A DNA stretch of 61,474 nucleotides. Source: an uncultured Oscillospiraceae bacterium (GTDB lineage Bacteria; Bacillota; Clostridia; Oscillospirales; Oscillospiraceae). The notes under the pieces were generated by a model. That model ran no database searches and had not been told where the DNA came from. It saw only the letters and a program-made list of their open reading frames with translations. The stretch covers positions 1 through 61,474 of the forward strand of contig CAKUHB010000013.1 in the NCBI GenBank assembly GCA_934655875.1, given 5' to 3'. The position numbers and the translations under genes were made by a program. Shown here piece by piece: positions 9,050 through 17,014 of this stretch (position 1 is the stretch's first letter; every line of letters begins with the position of its first letter).

Positions 9050-10111
9050 TTAGCCGATCTTTTCGTCGATTCGATCGAGAATGTACTCAACGACAAGCTC
9101 ACCGCTGCAAATTTTATCCTTCGCGTCTGTGACCATGTCCTTGATCTCCTGCGGGATCTTGTCCTCAAAGCTGTGGTAGTCGGTGATGTAGCAGACGCCG
9201 TCTGCCAGACCCGGCTCCCAGAGACCGCCGAACTGATTGTTTTCGATCAGAGCGGCCTGCCGGATGATGACGTTCTTGTTGTCCGTCACGAAGCAGGTCA
9301 TGATGAGGTCAGGGGCCATCTCATTCTGGTCGCCGCCGTAGCCGATCATCTTGATGTTTTTCTCAAGACATGCTTCGATCGCGCCGACACCGGTGGAGTC
9401 GGCCGACTGCGCGATGATATCGCAGCCCATGTCGATGAGCGCCAGCGCGGATTCCTTGCCCTTGGCCGGATCCTCATACGTGCCGGTCACAACGCCATAG
9501 ACCTTTGCGTCGGGATTGACATAGGCAACGCCCTGCACGAAGCCGGCCATGTCGGACAGCTGGGAGGGGATCTCAAGACCGGCAATGTAGCCGATCATCT
9601 TGCTTTCCGTCATGCCGCCTGCGACGATACCGGCCAGGAATGCGCCTTCATACTCCTTCATATCCATGAAGCCGATGTTGGCGGGCAGACTGTCGACCGT
9701 GACGCCGTCGGGCATCTTGCCGCTGACGAAGAATTTCACGTTTTCAAATTCGGGTGCGACGCGCATGGCAGGCTCGCCAAATTCGAAGCCGTGGCCGATG
9801 ACCAGATCGTAGCCCTCGTTTGCGTAGTTGCGGAGCGTCTGCTCAATGTCGGCGATCGCGACGCTCTCAGTGAAAGCAACCGTGTAGCCCTGCGACTGCA
9901 GCTCCATCAGACCTGCATACGCAGCAGCGTTCCAGCCGCCGTCATTCATGGAACCAGGTAAGACAAGTGCGATTTTCAGCTTTTCTGTGTCTGCGGATGT
10001 GCTTGGACTTGATGCTGAGGAATTGTCGGCGTCCGGTGCGGCAGAATTGCTGCATCCAGCTAACATGCCAATGAGTAAGACGAGTGCCAGTATAAGTGCG
10101 AGCTTTTTCAT
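9050..10111 (-). CDS. BMP-family nucleoside-binding lipoprotein
   Basis: 353-residue precursor with a lipoprotein signal peptide ending in LAGC (Cys20), a Ser/Asp-rich linker and a BMP (PnrA/Med-like) solute-binding domain. That domain includes LVLPGSMNDGGWNAAAYAGL near the start and the DLVIGHGFEF and CFVTDNKN segments. It captures nucleosides or related purines outside the cell for the downstream ATPase and permeases. ATG 10111 is chosen because it begins the signal peptide and has AGGAGG upstream; the frame stays open to 10174, but those residues are not signal-like. Confidence 0.93.
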   Translation of the reverse strand: MKKLALILALVLLIGMLAGCSNSAAPDADNSSASSPSTSADTEKLKIALVLPGSMNDGGWNAAAYAGLMELQSQGYTVAFTESVAIADIEQTLRNYANEGYDLVIGHGFEFGEPAMRVAPEFENVKFFVSGKMPDGVTVDSLPANIGFMDMKEYEGAFLAGIVAGGMTESKMIGYIAGLEIPSQLSDMAGFVQGVAYVNPDAKVYGVVTGTYEDPAKGKESALALIDMGCDIIAQSADSTGVGAIEACLEKNIKMIGYGGDQNEMAPDLIMTCFVTDNKNVIIRQAALIENNQFGGLWEPGLADGVCYITDYHSFEDKIPQEIKDMVTDAKDKICSGELVVEYILDRIDEKIG

Positions 10112-10180
10112 TGTTACATCCTCCTGTTTCTCCGTTTTATATTCCGAAAACAGTCGACCGTCGACGGCTTTCATAACTCA

Positions 10181-10209
10181 ATCTTAATAGCTCTTGTCGA
10201 AATTTGCAA
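10181..10209 (-). promoter_or_regulatory. Promoter of the nucleoside importer operon
   Basis: TTGCAA (10209-10204), 17-nt spacer, TAAGAT (10186-10181). Transcription would start near 10174 and give a leader of about 60 nt. Confidence 0.6.
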
Positions 10210-10311
10210 TACTTTTCGAAGAAAATCTGAAATTTATATATGTTGTACAAAATACCAACCACCCAGTGCATCTTCTCGTCAATAGAGAAAGGCGCAGAGG
10301 GATCGGCTGCG

Positions 10312-10412
10312 ATATAGAAAAGCAGAGAAGCTCCGTTTTCCTAAGATGGAAATGGAGCTTTTCTGCAAATGAAAAAGAATAAGATAATATTTCAATCCAC
10401 GCACGAAGCGAT
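10312..10412 (-). ncRNA. Candidate crRNA-like small RNA divergent to the cas operon
   Basis: Predicted RNA of about 100 nt. It starts at 10412 with a short stem CGC-UUCGU-GCG, then the repeat-derived handle UGGAUUGAAAU (11 nt, one change from the array handle). Next come 22 unpaired U-rich nt and a hairpin with 13-bp outer arms (10366-10354 / 10334-10322), followed by UUUUCUAUAU. The type I-C handle is the 11 nt left by Cas5c cleavage, so this RNA could load into the I-C effector complex. It resembles the described class of crRNA-like antitoxin and regulator RNAs next to cas operons. Expression and loading are inference. Confidence 0.6.
10389..10402 (-). repeat. Isolated CRISPR-repeat 3' fragment
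   Basis: GCGTGGATTGAAAT on the minus strand matches the last 14 nt of the array repeat at 13 positions (final C replaced by T). It is more than 8 kb from the array and in opposite orientation. A 13-nt exact match is unlikely by chance in a window of this size. Confidence 0.75.
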
Positions 10413-10418
10413 AAACAG

Positions 10419-10447
10419 ATACTAGCACATGACATTCGAAAAGTAAA
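10419..10447 (-). promoter_or_regulatory. Promoter of the crRNA-like RNA
   Basis: TTTACT (10447-10442), 17-nt spacer, extended -10 TGC-TAGTAT (-10 at 10424-10419). A start at the A at 10412 puts the mini-hairpin and handle exactly at the RNA 5' end. Confidence 0.6.
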
Positions 10448-10472
10448 TAAAAATAAAAAAATAATAAAGATA

Positions 10473-10501
10473 TTGATAATATTAGGAATGTATGATATAA
10501 A
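10473..10501 (+). promoter_or_regulatory. Promoter of the cas operon
   Basis: TTGATA (10473-10478), 17-nt spacer, TATAAA (10496-10501), in a very AT-rich gap; start expected near 10508. The minus strand carries a TTC trinucleotide (10488-10486), the usual type I-C PAM, between the two hexamers. The sequence next to it is partly complementary to the crRNA-like RNA (7 of the first 10 guide positions). Confidence 0.7.
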
Positions 10502-10566
10502 ATGGATAAGCGATGATGCAAATAGAACAAAAATAATAAAGGAAAGCTTTGCCTGGAGGTGAAAAT

Positions 10567-11238
10567 GTGACAAATCATAAGTGCTATCCGGTCTCCATGG
10601 AGATCGCAGGACACACCGCGATCTGGACGCGGCCGGACAGCGGCGACTGTCCGTGCAGCTATCCTGCACCGACGTATTCAGCTGTGCGCGGCATGTTTGA
10701 AAGCGTTCTCTGGGGGCCTGCTGTCCTTGTGATCCCAACGAAGGTGGAGCTCTGCGCGCCGATCCAATACCATTCCTACGCAACAAATTACGGCGGGCCG
10801 CTCCGCAGCGGGACGTCCGTCAAGGGCGGCAACAATTATCAGCTCTTTGCAACGGTGCTGACGGACGTCTGCTACCGTCTGTACGCGGACGTGATACCGA
10901 ACCCTGACAAACCGGCGCTGCCGCCGCGTGCGCTGGCGTGGGACAGCAAAACGACCTCGCCGGGACATGCATATCAGGAAATCTTCAACAGGCGGCTCCG
11001 GCGCGGACAATCCTACGCAACGCTTGCGCTGGGCTGGTCAGAGTTCACACCGTCGTATTTTGGCCCCTTCCGGGAAGCGACACGCGTCTTTGAAGCGCTG
11101 CCGGATATCCAGATCCCGTCCATGCTGCGCGGCGTTTTTCAGACAGGATATCGTGCGCCCTTCCGTGCGGTTTTTGACACAGATCTGTGCATCCACCACG
11201 GGGTGCTGATCTATCCGGAAAGGGGGGACTGCCTGTGA
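10567..11238 (+). CDS. cas5c: CRISPR-associated Cas5c (Cas5d), type I-C crRNA endonuclease
   Basis: 223 residues. Cas5 family by position and sequence: N-terminal beta-strand IAGHTAIWTRP, then SYPAPTYSAVRGMFESVLW, the conserved CAPIQYHSYATNYGGPLR region and the ending ALGWSEFTPSYFGPF. In type I-C this protein replaces Cas6: it cuts the repeat after its hairpin and stays on the 5' handle in the effector complex. GTG 10567 is chosen because GGAGG lies 7 nt upstream; the frame extends to a TTG at 10549 inside the ribosome site. First gene of the operon, overlapping cas8c by GTGA. I could not assign the catalytic triad with confidence. Confidence 0.93.
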   Translation: MTNHKCYPVSMEIAGHTAIWTRPDSGDCPCSYPAPTYSAVRGMFESVLWGPAVLVIPTKVELCAPIQYHSYATNYGGPLRSGTSVKGGNNYQLFATVLTDVCYRLYADVIPNPDKPALPPRALAWDSKTTSPGHAYQEIFNRRLRRGQSYATLALGWSEFTPSYFGPFREATRVFEALPDIQIPSMLRGVFQTGYRAPFRAVFDTDLCIHHGVLIYPERGDCL

Positions 11239-13283
11239 TCAACGAACTGTATAAGCTGTCGGCAGCGATGGACGAAGCCGGGATCCGGACGCGGAGCTGG
11301 CACCGGAAGTATAAGCCCATCCCCAATATCCGCGCGAACGCGCCGTGTGTACGGCTTGTACTTGCAGAGGGCGTGATCACCGATTTTTCCGAGGTTTCCG
11401 CCGATCTTGGCCCGGGTCTTCGCAAATACGGAAGCAATCAGGGCTCCTATCCCTGCATGAACCTTGCACCCCTTTACCGTGTCACGGAGGAGCCGATCAA
11501 AAAGCAGCTCGCGTCGCTGCGGCCGGAGGAGCTGACTGCAGAGAAGCTGCAAGAACTCAAAAGCTGGTGCAGCGTCGACAACTGGAACAGAAAGTTCCTT
11601 GGAAAGTACAAAATCTCCATGGTGAATACATCGGCGGAGCTGCGTGCTGCGGCGGCAGAATACGAACCGCTCCGCATCCTGATTGAGCAGAGCGATCTGC
11701 TTGCGGATCCGGCTGCGTTCCGGCAAGCACTTGAAACGGCTGTTTGGAAAAAACTTGGACGCAGGGAGGACACGGAGCTTGCGCTGCGGATCCTGTTTTA
11801 TCAGGGAAAGGCGAATCAGACCGCGGAGGATGACTACGGTTCTCTTTCTGTGGCGCTGGAAGCGGAAAAGCTGATTGACGCGGGGAAGCCCGCGGTCAAT
11901 AGGGTATTTGTTGCGGAACTCAATCAGACGCTCCTGCACGTCGATGCGGCGGAACAGACCGCCGATGAGACAGCCATGCCGGATGCATTCGGCACGCGGT
12001 TCGATCCGCTGGAAGAGCCGATGCCGAGCGTCAAGCTTGCGGGCGGCTTTGACGTTACGCTCCGGACCATGTTCAAAGAGCAGCGCTGCCAGACCCGGTA
12101 CGGGACGATAGAAAACGCCAGCTATCCGATCGCACCGGGAAACCGGAAAAAATTACAGGCGTCACTGGACTGGCTGGGAAGCGGAGAACGCAGGGGGATC
12201 ACGTGGATCAATTCCGATAAAAACGAGATCCTTTTTGCATACCCGGGCCATATGCCCAAGCAGCCAATCTCCTTTACAAGAATGTTCCGGCGGCCGGAGG
12301 GCGAGCTGGAGACCCCGTTCAAGAAACAGGCCAGTCGCTTTCTTGCAGAGCTGCACGAGACGAAAAAAGCCGGGACAGACGCCCGCGCGGAGCAAATCCA
12401 GATCTTCATTCTCCGAAAGATCGACAAGGCGCGCACAAAGATCGTCTATACCCGGCAGACCGACGCGCGGGAACTGGAAGCGTGCAGCGAAGCATGGACG
12501 AGCGGCTGCATGAACCTGCCTCCTTTTGACTTCGGCCAGCCGGGCGTTCCGTTCCCGCTGGACACGGCGGATATTCTCAACCGCTTCTGGAAACAGAACG
12601 GCGAATCTGCAACGGAGAAATGTAAGCCGGTGCCGAAATATCACGGCATGGAGCTGCTGATGGAGCCTGCGTGGCCGGTGGAAGCAGATCTGCACCTGCT
12701 GGCACAGCAGGAGATGATGCTCGGCTGTTTCCTTGGCAGCAGGCTTGCACAGGGAGATCGGTATCATCTTATATGGAAAAAGGTCAGGCCCATGCTCGCA
12801 CTCACAGCGCTTCTGCTTGACCGGGCCGGGATCAGAAAGGAAGGTTATATGGAAAATCTGCCGTATCTGTATGGACAGCTGCTGAAAACATCGGATGAAC
12901 TGCATGTGCTGTACTGCAAGGCCGTCCGCAATGGGGACGTTCCGCCGCAGCTGGTCGGCGGGAGCCTGTTTCAGGCTGCCGCGGAAACGCCGCTGCGGAC
13001 ACTGAATCTGCTCAGCCAGCGCATCATGCCGTATTATACCTGGGCAAAAAGCTATCGTTATAAGAATGCCATGGAAGCCGGAAAAGAGAGCTGGCGCGCA
13101 GGCTGGCTGTATGGGCTGTACGAAAAGATCGTGGGACAGCTGCGGGCGGTATGGACGCCGCAGACGCGGTTCAACGAGGAAGAAAGGGCGCAGCTGTTCA
13201 TCGGCTATCTGGCCGCGTTCCCACAGAAGGAAAAAACAGAACCGGATCTGAATGAGAATGAGGAGGAAAAAGAGCATGGATAA
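11235..13283 (+). CDS. cas8c: CRISPR-associated Cas8c (Csd1), type I-C large subunit
   Basis: 682 residues, somewhat long for the Csd1 family. The opening INELYKLSAAMDEAG and the adjoining cas5/cas7 genes identify it, together with the FDVTLRTMFKEQRCQTRYGTI segment. It recognises the PAM and anchors the effector complex; in type I-C an internal start in this gene often also yields the small subunit Cas11c. No clear internal ribosome site was confirmed. The GTG start at 11235 overlaps the cas5 stop and follows AGGGGGG by 7 nt. It overlaps cas7c by 8 nt, so the effector genes are translationally coupled. Confidence 0.92.
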   Translation: MINELYKLSAAMDEAGIRTRSWHRKYKPIPNIRANAPCVRLVLAEGVITDFSEVSADLGPGLRKYGSNQGSYPCMNLAPLYRVTEEPIKKQLASLRPEELTAEKLQELKSWCSVDNWNRKFLGKYKISMVNTSAELRAAAAEYEPLRILIEQSDLLADPAAFRQALETAVWKKLGRREDTELALRILFYQGKANQTAEDDYGSLSVALEAEKLIDAGKPAVNRVFVAELNQTLLHVDAAEQTADETAMPDAFGTRFDPLEEPMPSVKLAGGFDVTLRTMFKEQRCQTRYGTIENASYPIAPGNRKKLQASLDWLGSGERRGITWINSDKNEILFAYPGHMPKQPISFTRMFRRPEGELETPFKKQASRFLAELHETKKAGTDARAEQIQIFILRKIDKARTKIVYTRQTDARELEACSEAWTSGCMNLPPFDFGQPGVPFPLDTADILNRFWKQNGESATEKCKPVPKYHGMELLMEPAWPVEADLHLLAQQEMMLGCFLGSRLAQGDRYHLIWKKVRPMLALTALLLDRAGIRKEGYMENLPYLYGQLLKTSDELHVLYCKAVRNGDVPPQLVGGSLFQAAAETPLRTLNLLSQRIMPYYTWAKSYRYKNAMEAGKESWRAGWLYGLYEKIVGQLRAVWTPQTRFNEEERAQLFIGYLAAFPQKEKTEPDLNENEEEKEHG

Positions 13284-14145
13284 CGAAATCAGACGTGCAA
13301 CAGGGCTTCTTGTCATTGAAGTTGTCAATTCCAATCCGAATGGCGACCCCGACCGCGAAAGCGATCCGCGGCAGCGGCCGAACGGCTGCGGAGAGATCTC
13401 TCCTGTTTCGTTCAAGCGCAAGCTGCGGGATCTGCTGGATGACCATGATACGCCATTTTTCAGATCTCTGCCGGAGAAGTTCCGCGCAGACGCAGACCGG
13501 TACTGCATTCTGGAGCATCGCGGACGGGACAGAAAGCAGATCACAGCGGAAATGGGAAAAGAACCGGAAAAATTCCTGCAAAGCGAATTTGTCCGCAAAT
13601 ACTGGGACGCACGCGTATTCGGCAATACATTCCTGGAAGACGGCGGCAATAAGGGCTTTATCAAGACCGGCGTCGTGCAGTTCGGCATGGGGCTTTCCCT
13701 CGCGCCGGTCGACATTCTCCGCCAGACGAATACAAACAAAGCGGGCGTGCAGGAGGGAAAAAACGCAGGCATGGCGCCGCTGGCCTATCGGATTGTGGAG
13801 CATGGCGTCTACTGTATGCCGTTTTTCGTAAATCCCAACTACGCACAGAAGAGCGGCTGCACAGCGGAGGACATTGAGCTTTTGAAGCTGCTCATCCCGC
13901 ATGCGTATGAGCTGAACCGTTCGGCAATCCGGCCGGACGTCCGCATCCGCCACGCATGGTATCTGGAGCATAAGAGCCTGCTTGGCAGCTGCCCGGATTA
14001 TCAGCTGCTGGAAGCGCTGACGCCGGAGAAGCTGGGAGACCGGAATGAGCCGACCTCCTCGTGGGCGGATTATCAGGATAAAACGCAGCTGCCGGAGACG
14101 CTGAGCGCGCGCATGGCGAGCTGCGTCGATCTGATCAACCCGTGA
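13276..14145 (+). CDS. cas7c: CRISPR-associated Cas7c (Csd2), crRNA backbone subunit
   Basis: 289 residues. The N-terminal RATGLLVIEVVNSNPNGDPD is the hallmark of Csd2/Cas7 (RNA-recognition-fold strand 1), followed by VSFKRKLRDLL. The conserved KYWDARVFGNTF and KTGVVQFGMGLSLAPVDI segments follow. Several copies coat the spacer part of crRNA in the type I-C complex. ATG 13276 has GAGGAGG upstream and overlaps the end of cas8c; its stop overlaps the GTG start of cas3. Confidence 0.95.
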   Translation: MDNEIRRATGLLVIEVVNSNPNGDPDRESDPRQRPNGCGEISPVSFKRKLRDLLDDHDTPFFRSLPEKFRADADRYCILEHRGRDRKQITAEMGKEPEKFLQSEFVRKYWDARVFGNTFLEDGGNKGFIKTGVVQFGMGLSLAPVDILRQTNTNKAGVQEGKNAGMAPLAYRIVEHGVYCMPFFVNPNYAQKSGCTAEDIELLKLLIPHAYELNRSAIRPDVRIRHAWYLEHKSLLGSCPDYQLLEALTPEKLGDRNEPTSSWADYQDKTQLPETLSARMASCVDLINP

Positions 14146-16334
14146 CGGCCGGCTATCTGGCGCACAGCGCAAAGGACGACTGTCCGGCGCAGAGCTATGC
14201 TGCGCACATCACCGGCGTATGGAACAGAGCAGCGCGTTATGCTGCGGAAGCGGAACAGTTTGGGAAATACCCGGGACATCTGCTGCGTCTGGCAAAGCAA
14301 AGCGCGCTGCGCCACGATCTGGGCAAGCTGGACGACGCAAATCAGGCGGTTCTGCATGGCAATGTGCATCGCCGCAGCCTGCCGGTCAATCACGTTGACG
14401 CGGGCTGCGCGGCAATGATGGCGGAGGAAAACCTGTATGCCGCGCTGCTGATCTTTTCCCATCATAAAGGTCTTCCGAATCTTGCGGAGCAGGGGAACAG
14501 AATGGAGCTGATGTTCCGTGACGAAGAGACTGCCAGCCGAAAGCACACAGAGCAGACACTTGCAGAGCTGCTGAAGCGGCACAGAGCGTGCGTTTCTGAT
14601 CTGGTGCCGCCGGAGCTGATCGAGGCCTATCCGGGGGATCAGAGCGTGTTCCTTCGCATGGCACTGTCCTGCCTTGCGGACGCCGACCATACGGATACGG
14701 CAGCTGCCTATAAGCAGGCGCCGGAGCAGGAGCAGATGCCGCCGCTCCGGGCGGAAGAGCGCCTGGCTGCGCTGGATCGGTATGTTTCGGCGCTTGGCGG
14801 CGATGACGCGCGAAGCGTACTGCGCAGGCAGATGTATGCAGCCTGTCGTGACGCAAAGATCACAGACGGCTTTGCTGCCTGTGACAGCCCGGTCGGCTCC
14901 GGCAAGACGACGGCTGTCATGGCGCACCTGCTGCGGCAGGCGGTCAGGCGGAAGTCCAGACGGATCTTTGTGATCCTGCCGTATACCAGTATCATTCAGC
15001 AGTCTGTGGATGTTTACCGCAAAGCGCTGGTTCTGCCGGGAGAAGACCCGGCTAAAGTCGTTGCCGAGCTGCATTGCCGGGCAGACTTTGAGGACATGGA
15101 TACCCGGTATCTGACCGCGCTCTGGCGCGCGCCGATCGTTGTGACAACGGCGGTTGCCTTCTTTGAAACAATGGCGTCCAACCGTCCGTCTGCACTCCGG
15201 AGACTCCATGAACTGCCGGGGAGTGTGGTTTTTGTGGACGAAGCGCACAATGCGCTCCCAATCGATCTGCTTCCGTTGGCATGGGGCTGGATGAACGCGC
15301 TGGCGGAGGAGTGGGGCTGCTATTGGGTGCTGGCGTCCGGCTCGCTGGTGCGGTATTGGGCGCTGCCGCGTCTCATGGCGCTCCGGATCCCGCGGCCCAA
15401 TGTTTGCGAGCTCGTACCGGAGCATCTTCGGGCAGAACTCATGCAGTATGAAACGGGGCGGATCCGCTTCCAATGGGAGCCGGAGCCTCTGTCAAGGCAG
15501 GCGCTGTGCCAGCGCGTGCAGGCATCCCCCGGCCCAAGGCTGCTGATCCTCAATACGGTGCAGAGCGCGGCGGTGTTCGCGTCGGATCTGTGCGACGCAT
15601 ACGGCCGGGAAGCTGTGGAGCATCTGTCAACGGCGCTCACAGCGGCCGATCGTGCCGCGGCGATCGAACGGATCAAGAAGCGTTTGCAGGATCAGACGGA
15701 TACCGATTGGACGCTTGTTGCGACCTCGTGCGTGGAAGCCGGCGTGGATTTTTCATTCCGAACAGGGTTCCGCGAGGTATCGTCGCTGCTGTCTCTTTTA
15801 CAGGCAGCCGGCCGCGTCAACCGGCATGGCACAGAGTCTGAAGCCGAGATGTGGAGCTTCCGCCTGAAGGATGATTCCATGCTGCGGCCGAACAAGGCAC
15901 TGCGCACAGAGCAGGAGGTTTTGCAGCGGTACTTCATGAAGCGTATGGAGATCACGCCGGACCTGAGTACGGGTTTTTTAAACGATGTCCTTGCACAGGA
16001 TGGCAGCTGCCTGCAAAAAATCAGCAGTCTCCTCCAGGAAGAGGAGAATCTGGAGTTTGCTGATATAGAAGAGAAGTTTAAGGTGATTGAAGAAAACACG
16101 GTGCCTGTCGTTGTGGATGAAGCGCTTGCAAAAAGGATCCTTTTTGGAAAGGCGGATTGGACAGAGCTGCAAAAGAACTCGGTATCTGTCCGCAAGTCGA
16201 ACATACGGGCGTGGAACCTCAAAGAGATCGGCGATGGTCTTTATCAGTGGACGCTGCGGTATGATCCGTTTCTGGGCTATATGCGCGGCGTTCTGGATAT
16301 GGAAAGAGCAAAACATGGCTTTTTGAACTGCTGA
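14142..16334 (+). CDS. cas3: CRISPR-associated Cas3 nuclease-helicase
   Basis: 730 residues. N-terminal HD nuclease domain: H8, the HD pair H58-D59 in ALRHDLGKLDD, NHVDAG and FSHHKG. It is followed by an SF2 helicase with Walker A SPVGSGKTT (K255), DEAH at 366-369, motif III-type ASGSL, and motifs V/VI in SCVEAGVDFSF and QAAGRVNRHG. Recruited by the effector complex, it nicks and degrades target DNA. It starts with GTG overlapping the cas7 stop. In the usual type I-C order cas3 comes first; here it sits between cas7c and cas4. Confidence 0.95.
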   Translation: MTAGYLAHSAKDDCPAQSYAAHITGVWNRAARYAAEAEQFGKYPGHLLRLAKQSALRHDLGKLDDANQAVLHGNVHRRSLPVNHVDAGCAAMMAEENLYAALLIFSHHKGLPNLAEQGNRMELMFRDEETASRKHTEQTLAELLKRHRACVSDLVPPELIEAYPGDQSVFLRMALSCLADADHTDTAAAYKQAPEQEQMPPLRAEERLAALDRYVSALGGDDARSVLRRQMYAACRDAKITDGFAACDSPVGSGKTTAVMAHLLRQAVRRKSRRIFVILPYTSIIQQSVDVYRKALVLPGEDPAKVVAELHCRADFEDMDTRYLTALWRAPIVVTTAVAFFETMASNRPSALRRLHELPGSVVFVDEAHNALPIDLLPLAWGWMNALAEEWGCYWVLASGSLVRYWALPRLMALRIPRPNVCELVPEHLRAELMQYETGRIRFQWEPEPLSRQALCQRVQASPGPRLLILNTVQSAAVFASDLCDAYGREAVEHLSTALTAADRAAAIERIKKRLQDQTDTDWTLVATSCVEAGVDFSFRTGFREVSSLLSLLQAAGRVNRHGTESEAEMWSFRLKDDSMLRPNKALRTEQEVLQRYFMKRMEITPDLSTGFLNDVLAQDGSCLQKISSLLQEEENLEFADIEEKFKVIEENTVPVVVDEALAKRILFGKADWTELQKNSVSVRKSNIRAWNLKEIGDGLYQWTLRYDPFLGYMRGVLDMERAKHGFLNC

Positions 16335-16351
16335 CACGAAAGGAGACCGTA

Positions 16352-17014
16352 ATGTACACCCCCGACGATTGTCTGATGATCTCCGGCCTGCAGCATTTTC
16401 AGTTCTGCCGGCGGCAGTGGGCGATCATTCACATTGAGCAGCAATGGGCGGAGAACGTGCGCACGGTGGAAGGAAATTTTCTCCACGAGCGGGCGCACAA
16501 CGAGCAGCTGCGCGAGTCGAGGGGCGATCTGCTGACTGTCCGCGGGCTGCGCGTGCAGTCGCTGACGCTGGGGCTGACCGGGCAGTGCGACGTGGTGGAG
16601 TTCCGCCGCGACGACGCGCACGGCGTACCGCTGGCCGGAAAGCGCGGTCTGTGGCTGCCGTATCCCGTGGAGTATAAGCGCGGCGCGCCGAAGCAGGACA
16701 GCTGCGACGAATTGCAGCTGTGTGCGCAGGCCATGTGTCTGGAGGAGATGCTCTGCTGTGAGGTGCCGGATGGCGCGCTCTTTTACGGCGAGCCGCGCCG
16801 CCGTCTGGCTGTGTCGTTTACGCCGGAGCTGCGCGAGGAAGTCCGCACGAGCGCCGCACAGATGCATGACCTGTACCGCCGCGGATATACGCCGCGCGTG
16901 AAGCCGACAAAGGCCTGCAATGCGTGCTCGCTCAGAGAGCTGTGCCTGCCGCGCCTGCAAAAAAGCGGCTCCGTGCAGGCATATCTTCAAAGAAGCATGG
17001 AGGAAACGCTATGA
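16352..17014 (+). CDS. cas4: CRISPR-associated Cas4 exonuclease
   Basis: 220 residues. Iron-sulfur cysteines: one near residue 19 (FQFCRRQW) and three in the C-terminal CNACSLRELC motif. The RecB-type nuclease residues appear as GQCDVVEF and PVEYKRG. Cas4 trims prespacers and selects for the PAM end before Cas1-Cas2 integration. A GGAGACC ribosome site precedes the ATG, 17 nt after cas3. It overlaps cas1 by ATGA. Confidence 0.94.
   Translation: MYTPDDCLMISGLQHFQFCRRQWAIIHIEQQWAENVRTVEGNFLHERAHNEQLRESRGDLLTVRGLRVQSLTLGLTGQCDVVEFRRDDAHGVPLAGKRGLWLPYPVEYKRGAPKQDSCDELQLCAQAMCLEEMLCCEVPDGALFYGEPRRRLAVSFTPELREEVRTSAAQMHDLYRRGYTPRVKPTKACNACSLRELCLPRLQKSGSVQAYLQRSMEETL

Noticed and set aside
10194..10382. 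62-residue plus-strand frame between the BMP promoter and the crRNA-like RNA
   Set aside because: TTG start without ribosome site, antisense to the candidate RNA hairpin, no recognisable sequence.
10488..10562. 24-codon frame with tandem ATA codons in the cas leader region, considered as a CreT-like toxin
   Set aside because: Its ATG lies upstream of the predicted cas transcription start and has no proper ribosome site; tandem ATA is expected in such AT-rich sequence. Worth revisiting only if an earlier start site is found.
12162..13772. 536-residue minus-strand open frame over cas8c/cas7c
   Set aside because: Antisense to coupled cas genes; composition is shadow-like.
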